This document shows positions 36,256 to 44,789 of a DNA stretch of 64,000 nt, one piece after another. Made by a program: the position numbers and the translations under genes. Origin of the DNA: Rufibacter sp. LB8. GTDB lineage: Bacteria > Bacteroidota > Bacteroidia > Cytophagales > Hymenobacteraceae. Each line of letters starts with the position of its first letter. The first letter of the stretch is position 1. The stretch spans positions 1,550,001 through 1,614,000 of the forward strand of contig NZ_JADALJ010000001.1 of assembly GCF_014876185.1 (NCBI RefSeq). Direction: 5' to 3'. Below the pieces are notes generated by a model that searched no databases, had not been told where the DNA came from, and saw only the letters and a program-made list of their open reading frames with translations.

Positions 36256-37722
36256 TTATTTCTGGAGGAGCGCGAAGGCTTCCTGTAGAATCAATTTATC
36301 GTCAAACGGCGACCGCTCGCCTTTCACTTCCTGGTAGGTTTCATGTCCCTTGCCCGCCACCAGAATAATATCATCAGGTTCGGCCAGCATGACGGCGGTT
36401 TTAATGGCTTCGCGGCGGTCAATCACCGAAAGCGCTTTTTTCAAATCCACTTGTTTCACGCCTACCTGCATCTGGTTCAAAATCTCCTGCGGGTCTTCAT
36501 CCCTAGGGTTGTCTGAGGTCAGAATCACGCGGTCGCTTAAACGAGCCGCGATGTCGGCCATGACCGGGCGCTTGGCCGCATCACGGTTGCCGCCGCAGCC
36601 TACCACGGTAATCACCTTCTGTTCTGGTTTCCTGATTTGCTGAATGGTTTGCAGCACGTTCTCCAGCGCGTCTGGCGTGTGGGCGTAATCTACAATGGCC
36701 GTAATCTGGTCCTCGGGCGACACCACATAGTCAAACCGTCCGGCTGCCGATGATAAATCTGATAAGCTGGCCAAAACTTCGGGAGAATCTTCTCCCAGCA
36801 AAATGGCCGCGCCATACACCGCCATTAAATTATAAGCATTGAACGTCCCGATTAACCTGAACCAGACCTCCTGCCCTTCCAGCTCCAGCTGCAAACCCTG
36901 AATGGAATTGTCTATCAGCTTGGCTTTGAAATCGGCTTCCTTGCGCAGCGCGTAGGTGTATTTGCTGGCTTTGGTGTTCTGCAACATAACCATGGCGCGC
37001 TTGTCATCGGAGTTTACCAACGCAAACGCTTTTCTAGAAAGGAAATCGAAGAATAGTTTCTTGGCCTTAATGTACTCGTCAAAGGTGCCGTGGTAATCCA
37101 GGTGGTCATGCGAAATATTGGTAAAAACCGCCCCAGTAAATTCCACCCCGGTCACGCGGTGCTGCACCAGGGCGTGCGAACTCACTTCCATGAAGGCGTG
37201 CGTACAACCAGCTTTCACCATTTGGGCCAGCAAGCCCTGCAACGTGATGGCGTCGGGCGTGGTGTGCGTGGCCGGAATAACGGTTTCATTGATTTGGTTT
37301 TGTACCGTGGAGAGCAAACCGGCATTGTAGCCCAGCTCGCGGTACAGTTTGTGCAGCAAGGTCACGCAGGTGGTTTTGCCGTTGGTGCCGGTGACGCCCA
37401 CCAGCTTAAGTTTTCTAGACGGATAGTCATAAAACGCCGCGGCCATGTGGCCCATGGCCGCGGCGGCGTCTGGCACCACCACCACCGTTACTCCGGCTGG
37501 GGCGTTTTTGGGCTCTGTTTCGCAAATGACCGCCGAAACGCCCTGCGCCATGGCGGCTTCTATGAAATCATGCCCATCGCGGAGCGTGCCTTTGATGGCG
37601 AAAAACGCCACGCCCGGCCCCGCCTGGCGAGAATCCATGGTTAACGCAGAAAGCTCGGGGTTAGAAGGCCCGAGCAATTGCGTTGGCTGGAGGGCCTGCA
37701 GCAGGTTTTGTAGTTGTGCCAT
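36256..37722 (-). CDS. murE: UDP-MurNAc-L-Ala-D-Glu--meso-diaminopimelate ligase
   Basis: 488 aa from ATG 37722 (MAQLQNLLQALQ); three codons upstream is a TTG that I do not prefer. Motifs: VGVTGTNGKTTCVTLLHKLY, HTTPDAITLQGLL, SSHALVQHR, and DNPRDEDPQEIL, the DAP-type (not Lys-type) specificity loop carrying the DNPR sequence. The reading frame overlaps the 3' end of ftsI by 62 nt. Codons 37502-37541 (SAVICETEPKNA) resemble repeat A in its second frame. Confidence 0.95.
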   Translation of the reverse strand: MAQLQNLLQALQPTQLLGPSNPELSALTMDSRQAGPGVAFFAIKGTLRDGHDFIEAAMAQGVSAVICETEPKNAPAGVTVVVVPDAAAAMGHMAAAFYDYPSRKLKLVGVTGTNGKTTCVTLLHKLYRELGYNAGLLSTVQNQINETVIPATHTTPDAITLQGLLAQMVKAGCTHAFMEVSSHALVQHRVTGVEFTGAVFTNISHDHLDYHGTFDEYIKAKKLFFDFLSRKAFALVNSDDKRAMVMLQNTKASKYTYALRKEADFKAKLIDNSIQGLQLELEGQEVWFRLIGTFNAYNLMAVYGAAILLGEDSPEVLASLSDLSSAAGRFDYVVSPEDQITAIVDYAHTPDALENVLQTIQQIRKPEQKVITVVGCGGNRDAAKRPVMADIAARLSDRVILTSDNPRDEDPQEILNQMQVGVKQVDLKKALSVIDRREAIKTAVMLAEPDDIILVAGKGHETYQEVKGERSPFDDKLILQEAFALLQK

Positions 37723-39814
37723 TTTTTCCAAGGGTAAGGGTAATGATTGCGCCTTTCTGAACAGGTTCGCCGGGCGTAAGACTCTGGCTTTGCACTCTGC
37801 CTAGCCCCACAATGCGTACGCGCAGGCCGTGGTTTCCTAAGAGATACAGGGCGTCTTTCAAGGTCATGTCCGTCACGTCGGGCACTTTGCCCATCTTCAC
37901 GGGAACCGGTTTCAAGGCCACCGAGTGTTTTTGCGTGTCTACCCTAATCCAGTCTTCCTCGGGGTTGATGGGGTGGGCGCTGATGCCCAGTTTGTCACAG
38001 AGTAATTTGATTTCCTCCTGGCTTCCGGCGTGGAGCGTGGGCAGTTTAGGCTGAACGCCGGCTGGTTTGCGCGCCATGGGTTTATGGATGGCTAGATCCT
38101 GGGCATAAGCCTTATCTGCCAATTCTCTGAACACCGGCGCGGCCACATCACCGCCGTACTGTGCACCTTTCTGCGGATTGTCAATAATCACAATGCAGCT
38201 GTACTTGGGCTTGTCAGCCGGGAAATACCCCACAAACGAGGTGGAATATTTACGGGTGTACTGGCCGTTTATTACTTTACGGGCAGTACCGGTTTTGCCG
38301 GCCACTTTGTAGTCTTCGCTGCGCACGTTCTTGCCAGTTCCGTTCTCTACCACACCTTCCATCATGGCCCTTAGTTGCGCCAAGGTTTCGTCTGAACAGA
38401 TTTTTGGGTTCAGAACCTTGGTCTCAAACTGTTCCAGCACGTTGTCTGCGCGCTTGATGCTCTTCACAATCATGGGCTGCACTTTCACGCCGTTGTTGGC
38501 CACCGCATTGTAAAAGGCCAAAGTCTGCAGCGGCGAAAGCTTTAATTCATAGCCAATGGCCATGGTGGACAAAGACGGACGGCTCCAGCTGCGGTCTTTC
38601 GGCGATTTGATGTACGGAATGGCCTCGCCGTTCATCTGGAAACCAAGCGGCTGGTGCAACCCGAACTTGTGCAGGTAGTCTACATATTTCTGCGGCTGGC
38701 TTTCAAAGGTTTTCTGAATCAGCTTGGCCACGCCCACGTTAGACGATTTCTCAAACACTTGCTGCAGCGTGATTTTGCCGTAGCCATGCGTGTCTGTTTT
38801 CACTGCGCCGCCAATGCGTTCTGACCCGTAGCCGGTTTCCACGGTGTCGGTGAGTTTCATGTCGGTTTCCTCCAAGAGGGCCATCATAGACGCCAGTTTG
38901 AACGTAGAACCGGGCTCCGTGCGGCCTTGGTTACCCACCGCGTAGTTATAGTCTTCCTCGTAATACCCCGGGCCGGCCTTGCCTAGATTGGCGATTGCTT
39001 TAATCCGGCCGGTGCTTACCTCCATCAGAATCACACAACCGTGAGCGGCGTCATTGATGGTGAGCACGCGGCGCAGCGCACTTTCGGCTACGTCCTGCAG
39101 GTTGATGTCAATGGTGGTTTGAATGTCGAAGCCCGGCATGGGTTTCACCTCGGTTCCGTCATTGATGGGCTTGTTGCCACCGGCCATGCGTTCAAACAGA
39201 GCTTCGCCATCTTTGCCGGCCAAATGGCGGTTAAAGCTAAACTCCAGACCGGCGCCTTTGCGGTCTTCGTTGATGAAGCCAATGGTGCGCTTGGCCAAGG
39301 ACCCGAACGGCAGGAACCGACGGTCAATCTTCTCAAATATCACCCCGCCTTTGTTTTTCCCGGCCCTGAAAATCGGCCATTTGGCCATCAGTTTTTTGTC
39401 CTGGTAATTAATCAGGCGACCGTTGATACGCACGTATTTTCGGTTCTTGGCGCGGGCGCCCTTGATTTTTCGCTTGTAATACTCCGGAGATTGGTCCCCG
39501 AAAAACCGCGACAGCATCATGCCCAAGGAGTCAATGCCTTTGTTGAAGACTTCGTCTTTGGGAATGGATGGGTCAAAGGCCACGCGGTAAAAGGGCAATG
39601 ACGTAGCCATGATACGCTCGTCATCTGAGTAGATGTTGCCGCGCGTGGCGTAAATGGGCTGGTAATGGAACCGCTTCTCGTTGGCAATTTCGCGCCAGCG
39701 GTCCCCGTCCTTGAACTGAATGTAGGCCACCTTGTACATAATGGCGAACGCGAACAGGCAGATAGCCAAAAAGGCCAACCGTACGCGCGTAACGATGGAC
39801 CTCTTAATATTCAT
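37661..39814 (-). CDS. ftsI: Septal transpeptidase (class B PBP) with PASTA domain
   Basis: 717 aa. N-terminal membrane segment (VRLAFLAICLFAFAIMYKVA), PBP dimerisation domain, transpeptidase domain with SxxK (GSTFKLASMMALL), SSNVGVAKL and KTGTARKV, then a single C-terminal PASTA-like domain (VPDVTDMTLKDALYLLGN). Cross-links septal peptidoglycan in complex with FtsW. Start overlaps the ftsL-like gene by 11 nt; the last 62 nt are shared with murE. Confidence 0.95.
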   Translation of the reverse strand: MNIKRSIVTRVRLAFLAICLFAFAIMYKVAYIQFKDGDRWREIANEKRFHYQPIYATRGNIYSDDERIMATSLPFYRVAFDPSIPKDEVFNKGIDSLGMMLSRFFGDQSPEYYKRKIKGARAKNRKYVRINGRLINYQDKKLMAKWPIFRAGKNKGGVIFEKIDRRFLPFGSLAKRTIGFINEDRKGAGLEFSFNRHLAGKDGEALFERMAGGNKPINDGTEVKPMPGFDIQTTIDINLQDVAESALRRVLTINDAAHGCVILMEVSTGRIKAIANLGKAGPGYYEEDYNYAVGNQGRTEPGSTFKLASMMALLEETDMKLTDTVETGYGSERIGGAVKTDTHGYGKITLQQVFEKSSNVGVAKLIQKTFESQPQKYVDYLHKFGLHQPLGFQMNGEAIPYIKSPKDRSWSRPSLSTMAIGYELKLSPLQTLAFYNAVANNGVKVQPMIVKSIKRADNVLEQFETKVLNPKICSDETLAQLRAMMEGVVENGTGKNVRSEDYKVAGKTGTARKVINGQYTRKYSTSFVGYFPADKPKYSCIVIIDNPQKGAQYGGDVAAPVFRELADKAYAQDLAIHKPMARKPAGVQPKLPTLHAGSQEEIKLLCDKLGISAHPINPEEDWIRVDTQKHSVALKPVPVKMGKVPDVTDMTLKDALYLLGNHGLRVRIVGLGRVQSQSLTPGEPVQKGAIITLTLGKNGTTTKPAAGPPANAIARAF

Positions 39815-40244
39815 TTTTACCTACAATTACTTGAATGGGCGGCGAAGAACTTTCTACCAAACCGCTGGGCGCCACGTTGCGAGCAACCTCGCTCTGCTTG
39901 CTGGCCTCCATGTAGTCAGACTTGAGCGTGGTATAGTCAGCGCGCAGGTCCTCGGTTTCAGACTTGGTTTTGTCAATCTGCCGCAAAGTACGCTCTGCGT
40001 AGTGGGTGTTGCCAATGTAGAACAAGACTACGCCCATAAGAAACAAAACCTTGGGCAGGTACCGCACAGGCAGGCCATCGGCGAAGAAGAAATCAACTTT
40101 GGTGTAGCGGTCCAGCAGCTCAAAAAGGCTGGTGCCTTTCTGCCGGGGCTTGCGGGGTGCGCGCGGCGGTTCCACCTGGGGCACCTCGCGCAGGGTGTTG
40201 GCCTTGGGCCGGATGTTTTGCGGACGTACAGTGTTGACTGCCAT
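39804..40244 (-). CDS. ftsL: FtsL-like division protein
   Basis: 146 aa. A Pro/Arg-rich cytoplasmic N-terminus is followed by one membrane segment (VLFLMGVVLFYIGNTHYAER) and a predicted coiled coil (RTLRQIDKTKSETEDLRADY). Sequence is poorly conserved, as for FtsL generally; the call rests on size, topology and position between rsmH and ftsI. Overlaps ftsI by 11 nt. Confidence 0.8.
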   Translation of the reverse strand: MAVNTVRPQNIRPKANTLREVPQVEPPRAPRKPRQKGTSLFELLDRYTKVDFFFADGLPVRYLPKVLFLMGVVLFYIGNTHYAERTLRQIDKTKSETEDLRADYTTLKSDYMEASKQSEVARNVAPSGLVESSSPPIQVIVGKNEY

Positions 40245-40282
40245 GGTACGGTTGGTAAAATTTCTCTATCCCTGCTTCCTCT

Positions 40283-41209
40283 CTACTTTTTAGCCAAATC
40301 CTGGGCCTCTCGCTTCACGGCCACGCGCAACTTGGCGCTGCGGCTTCTGTTGTTTTCCTGTAATTCCTGCGCGCCGGGCACAATAGGCTTGCGCGTGACA
40401 GAATCAAGGGGTTTTATCTCGTTCCCGAAGAAGTCTTTCTCTACTTCCCCAAAAAACTTGCCTTTGCTGATGTAGTTCTTAACCAGGCGGTCTTCCAGGC
40501 TGTGGTAGGAAATCACGGACAATCTTCCGCCAGGCTTGAGCACTTCCACGGCCTGCTCCAACATCTCCTCCAGCGCTTTCAGTTCATCGTTCACCTCAAT
40601 TCTGAGGGCCTGAAACACCTGGGCTAGGTACTTATTTTCCTTACCCCTTGGGGTACAGCCCTGTATGGCTTTCTTAAAATCTGCGATGGTCTCAATTTCC
40701 TGCACGTTGCGCGCCGACACAATCTCTCGGGCCAGCGTTTTGGCGTTTTTCACTTCGCCATACAGCCCGAAGATTTTGTGCAGTTGCTCTTCTTCATAGG
40801 TCATAATGACCTGCTGCGCAGTGAGCGGACTTTCTTTGTCCATGCGCATGTCAAGCGGGCCGTCAAAACGGGTGGAGAAGCCGCGCTCAGCGGTGTTGAA
40901 CTGGTGTGAGGAAACGCCCAGGTCAGCTAGAATGCCGTCTACCTGTTTCACGCCGTACAGTCTCAGGTATTTTTTGAGGTACCGGAAATTTGCTTTCACA
41001 AACGTGAAGGTGTCTGAGATTAGTTTCTCTGACTGCAGTTCGGCATCTGTGTCCTGGTCAAAGGAATAGAGCTGCCCGCCCTTCATCTGTGACAAGATGT
41101 GCGCGGAGTGACCGCCACCGCCAAAGGTGACGTCTACGTAAATACCGCCGGGCTTTATGGCCAGCGCATCTACCGATTCCTGTAATAAAACGGGTTGGTG
41201 ATAGCTCAT
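40283..41209 (-). CDS. rsmH: 16S rRNA m4C1402 methyltransferase
   Basis: 308 aa (MraW). HQPVLLQESVDAL at the N-terminus, SAM motif VDVTFGGGGHSAHIL, DGILADLGVSSHQFN, RGFSTRFDGPLDMRMD and SYHSLEDRLVK. Methylates N4 of C1402 in 16S rRNA using SAM. Follows mraZ by 7 nt in the usual mraZ-rsmH order. Confidence 0.96.
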   Translation of the reverse strand: MSYHQPVLLQESVDALAIKPGGIYVDVTFGGGGHSAHILSQMKGGQLYSFDQDTDAELQSEKLISDTFTFVKANFRYLKKYLRLYGVKQVDGILADLGVSSHQFNTAERGFSTRFDGPLDMRMDKESPLTAQQVIMTYEEEQLHKIFGLYGEVKNAKTLAREIVSARNVQEIETIADFKKAIQGCTPRGKENKYLAQVFQALRIEVNDELKALEEMLEQAVEVLKPGGRLSVISYHSLEDRLVKNYISKGKFFGEVEKDFFGNEIKPLDSVTRKPIVPGAQELQENNRSRSAKLRVAVKREAQDLAKK

Positions 41210-41216
41210 GGCCTGG

Positions 41217-41693
41217 TTACTCGCTTAAAATAGTTGTAGTGGCTGTGGTTTCGTCTCCCAAAAATTTCTGGGCCATTTGGGAGAAGTTCTGCTGGTCTTT
41301 AATTAAGAAGGCGTCATACTTCTCTGGGTTCCAGATTTCTACCCGGTTGCCTAACCCCACCACAATGGCTTCTTTCTCAATTTCCGCGTAGCGTACCATG
41401 GTGCGGGGCAGAATAAAGCGGCCTGCGCCATCCAACTCTACCTCAGTGTTGCCCCTGAAGAAATTCCGCTGGAAATGGCGGTACTCCTCATTGAATTCGT
41501 TGAGCCCGGAAACCCGGTCATAGATGACCTTCCACTCCGTTTTGGGGTACAACACCAAACACGGCTCAAACCCGCGGGTCAAAACCACCTGGTTTCCAGA
41601 ATCTTCGGGAAGGTTGGCTTTGATTTTGGCAGGCAGCACCAATCGTCCCTTCGGGTCTAGCTTACATTCATATTCGCCGGAGAGGAAGTTCAT
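41217..41693 (-). CDS. mraZ: Transcriptional regulator MraZ
   Basis: 158 aa with the two AbrB/SpoVT-like half-domains of MraZ: GEYECKLDPKGRLVLPAKIK and VELDGAGRFILPRTM. MraZ binds repeated GTGGG-type sites in its own promoter and controls the dcw operon. Three such sites in 10-bp phase lie directly upstream of its -33 element (described separately), supporting autoregulation. First gene of the cluster; ATG at 41693. Confidence 0.96.
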   Translation of the reverse strand: MNFLSGEYECKLDPKGRLVLPAKIKANLPEDSGNQVVLTRGFEPCLVLYPKTEWKVIYDRVSGLNEFNEEYRHFQRNFFRGNTEVELDGAGRFILPRTMVRYAEIEKEAIVVGLGNRVEIWNPEKYDAFLIKDQQNFSQMAQKFLGDETTATTTILSE

Positions 41694-41730
41694 GATAAGT
41701 GGTGTGGTGACTGCGGTCTTTGGTACAAAA

Positions 41731-41760
41731 CAAAAGTAGTAAAGCCGCCCGCAAAGTCAA
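41731..41760 (-). promoter_or_regulatory. mraZ / dcw operon promoter
   Basis: Minus strand TTG (41760-41758), 19-nt spacer, TACTTTTG (41738-41731): exact match to the Bacteroidota promoter pattern, leader about 30 nt. Confidence 0.7.
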
Positions 41761-41784
41761 CCACACTCTCCCACTTTTTCCCAC
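41761..41784 (-). promoter_or_regulatory. MraZ operator: three GTGG sites in 10-bp phase
   Basis: On the minus strand GTGGG, GTGGG and GTGG recur exactly every 10 bp (plus-strand CCAC at 41761, 41771 and 41781). This is the known MraZ-box arrangement, and it abuts the -33 element of the mraZ promoter. Confidence 0.75.
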
Positions 41785-41786
41785 TT

Positions 41787-41868
41787 TGTGGATAAATCAT
41801 GGTTATCCACCCCACTTATGCACATTATCCACATTTTTTCTGGCCTGGTTGGGAAAACTTTTGGATAA
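41787..41868. promoter_or_regulatory. Cluster of five DnaA-box-like 9-mers
   Basis: TTATCCACA on minus at 41787-41795; TTATCCACC plus at 41803-41811; TTATGCACA plus at 41816-41824; TTATCCACA plus at 41825-41833 (the last two exactly adjacent); TTATCCAAA minus at 41860-41868. Three match TTATNCACA exactly and two have one mismatch, all within 82 bp. Confidence 0.7.
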
Positions 41869-41917
41869 CATTTGCCGGAAATCTAGTAGACTATTGCGCA
41901 AAAAGTGCCAACGCGCT

Positions 41918-41955
41918 GTTTTAGAGCACATTTCAGATTTAGAGCCCAAAAACGG
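41918..41955. repeat. Degenerate repeat A
   Basis: GTTTTAGAGCACATTTCAGA followed by TTTAGAGCCCAAAAACGG: the TTTAGAGCC variant type. Confidence 0.6.
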
Positions 41956-42008
41956 AAGTCAAATATGAAGCGTGGCGCGAAAGTGGTGGAAAGTGGCGCG
42001 TTTTTCCG

Positions 42009-42016
42009 TAACTTTG
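42009..42016 (+). promoter_or_regulatory. -7-like element abutting the Cys-rich gene
   Basis: TAACTTTG ends 4 nt before the ATG at 42021, the same spacing as at 10067-10079. No TTG at the right distance. Would imply a leaderless transcript if functional. Confidence 0.3.
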
Positions 42017-42020
42017 GGGC

Positions 42021-42461
42021 ATGCACCGGAAAACCAGGCATATTCTCCTTTTACTGCTCGCCTTCAACGTGCTCACGGGCTCGGTGGGGATGGCGGCCAC
42101 GCAGCGCTTCTGCGCCATGCTGGGCATGGCCCCGTCGGCAGCGGCGGCGGAGAAGATGGAGAAGATGGGCTGTTGCAAGGCCAAGAAGAAAACACCAGTT
42201 TGCCCAACTGCGGAAACAACTACCCTAGACAAAACGCCTTGCTGCACGGTTGCCACCACGTTCCATACAGTTGACGTAGCGCCAACGAACAAGCTGCCCA
42301 AAGTTGAGTTTGCCGTTTTGGCCGCAGTGCCAGAAACGTCTTTTTTAGTTCCTTTTCTGGGTGCTCAGTCAGTAAGTAAAGGCTGGCCGCTGTACTCAGA
42401 TTCTTCTCCCCCGCTGGCCGGTATTGACCTGCTGCACCGCTTGCACATCCTCAACATTTAG
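42021..42461 (+). CDS. Exported Cys-rich HYC_CC_PP-like protein
   Basis: 146 aa. Signal peptide HILLLLLAFNVLTGSVGMAA, then paired cysteines (GCCKAKKK, CPTAE, TPCCTV) and a C-terminal SSPPLAG near the end. The order of features fits the Bacteroidota HYC_CC_PP family (a C-x, then CC, then PP pattern), small periplasmic or surface proteins often beside metal-linked TonB receptors. Metal binding by the CC pairs is inference. It precedes the TonB receptor by 94 bp and is probably co-transcribed with it. Confidence 0.7.
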   Translation: MHRKTRHILLLLLAFNVLTGSVGMAATQRFCAMLGMAPSAAAAEKMEKMGCCKAKKKTPVCPTAETTTLDKTPCCTVATTFHTVDVAPTNKLPKVEFAVLAAVPETSFLVPFLGAQSVSKGWPLYSDSSPPLAGIDLLHRLHILNI

Positions 42462-42555
42462 TTCTGCAATTTCCCACTTTGGCGCACGCGCCGAAGCAAA
42501 GGCTTTCTATGGCCTATCCCCTTTGGAAATTTGTTTTACTAAATGAATCACACCT

Positions 42556-44769
42556 ATGTTTTTTTCTAAACGTCAGACCGCTCTGGTTTTGACTCTGTTT
42601 GCGTTTTTGGGCTCCTTTTCCGGAATGGCGCAAAATCTGACGGGCCGCGTGGTAGACGCGGCCAATAACCAAGGATTAATTGGCGCCTCTATTTCTTGGC
42701 TGGGTACTACTGAAGCCACTTCCACTCTGGCCAACGGCATCTTCTCTTTAAAACCCAGCACCACGGGCGTAACGGCTATTCTGGTTTCCTATGTGGGCTA
42801 CTATCCTGACACTATTCAAGTCAATGGCCAAACCAATATAACGGTCAAGCTGAAGTCTTTCTCAGATTTGCAGGAAGTGACCGTGACCGGCAAACAAGAC
42901 CGTTACTCGGCGCTCACGCCCACCAACACGCAGGTCATTACGTCCATGGATTTGCTTAAATCGGCGTGCTGCAACCTGGCCGAGAGCTTTGAGACCAACG
43001 CCTCGGTGGAAGTGACTACCTCAGACGCCGTCTCAGGGGCCAAGCAGATTCAAATGCTGGGGCTGGATGGTTCCTACACATTGCTTACTACCGAAAATGT
43101 GCCGGCTTTGCGCGGATTGGCCACGCCATATAGACTCAATTATTTGTCTGGCACCTACATTGAGGCAATTGACATCATCAAAGGAACCGGCTCGGTGCTG
43201 AACGGCTATGAATCCATCTCGGGTCAGGTGAACGTGCGCCTGAAAGACCCGGAGAAAACCGACCGCCTGCACCTGAACCTTTACGGCAACAGCCTGGCCA
43301 AATGGGATGCCAACCTCAACACCTCGTTCACAGTTGCGCCAAAACTAACCACGGTCTTAATGTTGCACACGGACCAGTTGAGCAACCGCGTGGACGGCAA
43401 CAAAGATGGTTTTCTGGATTTGCCCTTGGGCAAGCACTACAATGTGTTCAACAAGTGGAAATACAACACCGGCAAGCAATGGGTGGCGGAGATTGGGCTG
43501 CAGGCCTTAAATGAAACCCGCACCGGCGGACAGGTGAACTACCGCCGCGGCATGCCCCAGCAAGAAGGCAGTTTCTATGGCATTGAATCTGAGACCGACC
43601 GCGTGAGTGCGTATTCCAAAACCTCGTATACGTTCAAAAACAAACCTTATCAGAGCATCGGGTTGATTTTGTCTGGGTCTAACCATGAATTTGACTCGCA
43701 GTACGGGCCCAGAATGTATGACGGCCAGCAGAAAAGCGGTTTGGCGAATCTGATTTTCCAGTCGGCGTTTGGGAATACGTCGCACACCTATAAAACCGGA
43801 CTGAGTTACCAGCTGGAAGACCTGGACGAAACCTTGGCGGGCAAACGCTACACCCGCAAAGAGTTAGTGCCGGGCGCTTTCTTTGAATATGTGTACCAGA
43901 ACAGCACCAACCTGACCTTAGTAGGCGGTATTCGGGCGGACCATCATAACCTGTAAGGCATGGTGTACACGCCGCGCTTCAACGTGAAATATGATTTCAA
44001 CCCTAATTCCATCTTGCGTCTAGCGGCCGGAAAAGGATTCAGAGTAGCGAACCCTATCGCCGAGAACGTGGCTTCCTTAATCAGTAACCGTGATTTTGTA
44101 CTGCCTAACAACTTAGAACCAGAGAAAGCCTGGAACCTGGGCGGAAGCTTCACGCAGTACTTTGAGGTGGGCAACCGCAAGGGCGCGTTCATCACTGATT
44201 ACTACTACACCACGTTCCAAAACCAGGTAGTGCCTGACATGTACACCAACCCCAACCAGGTACAGTTTTCCAACCTGGTGGGACGGTCCTTCTCCAAAAG
44301 CTTTCAGGCAGAATTGCAGTATGAACTCACCGAAATGCTGGACGTGAAAGCGGCCTACAAGTATTTTGACGTGAAAACCAGCTACAACGGCCAACTCCTG
44401 CAGCGCCCCTTTATCCCCAATCACCGGGCGTTTGTGAACCTGGGCTTCGCGACGCCTTTTGACAAGTGGCGGGCAGACTTGACGGCGCAGTGGTTCGGGA
44501 AACGGTTAGTGCCTTTGATGGAACACCAGCACGAAGGCGAAATAAGAACCAGGTCGGTGAGTCCGTATGCCGCGTTCAACGGGCAAATCACGCGCGCGTT
44601 CAAACGCTGGGAAGTGTATGTGGGCGGCGAAAACCTGCTGGGCTACACTCAAAAGAACCCTATTCTAGGCGCAGACCAACCGTTCAGCCAACACTTTGAC
44701 GTCAGCATGATTTATGCGCCCATCATTGGTCGCGTGATTTATGCAGGTCTCAGAATCACCATCAAATAG
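42556..44769 (+). pseudogene. TonB-dependent receptor interrupted by one in-frame stop
   Basis: 738 codons in one frame, broken only by TAA at 43954-43956. Upstream part: signal peptide, carboxypeptidase-like barrel-plug extension (LTGRVVDAANNQGLIGASI), plug domain (LQEVTVTGKQDRYS ... ALRGLATPYRLNYLSGTYIEAIDIIKG). Downstream part: remaining barrel to a normal end (GRVIYAGLRITIK). Around the stop the text is RADHHNL-stop-GMVYTPRFNVKY, where related receptors have an aromatic residue, so one base change (TAC/TAT to TAA) explains it. Neighbours suggest a metal-complex (perhaps copper) substrate. Could be a recent nonsense mutation, a sequencing error or readthrough. Confidence 0.85.
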
Positions 44770-44789
44770 GTTTTGTAAAACACATCAAT

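Larger units (their letters stand above)
41694..42020. other. Divergent control region, dcw cluster / metal module
   Basis: 327 bp: mraZ promoter, MraZ sites, five DnaA-box-like 9-mers, a degenerate repeat A and a -7-like element at the HYC-type gene. No gene. The local sequence beside the boxes is not strikingly AT-rich. Confidence 0.7.

Noticed and set aside
41787-41868. Calling the DnaA-box cluster oriC outright
   Set aside because: No AT-rich unwinding element, no dnaA/dnaN neighbours and no skew calculation possible here; reported as a regulatory cluster only.
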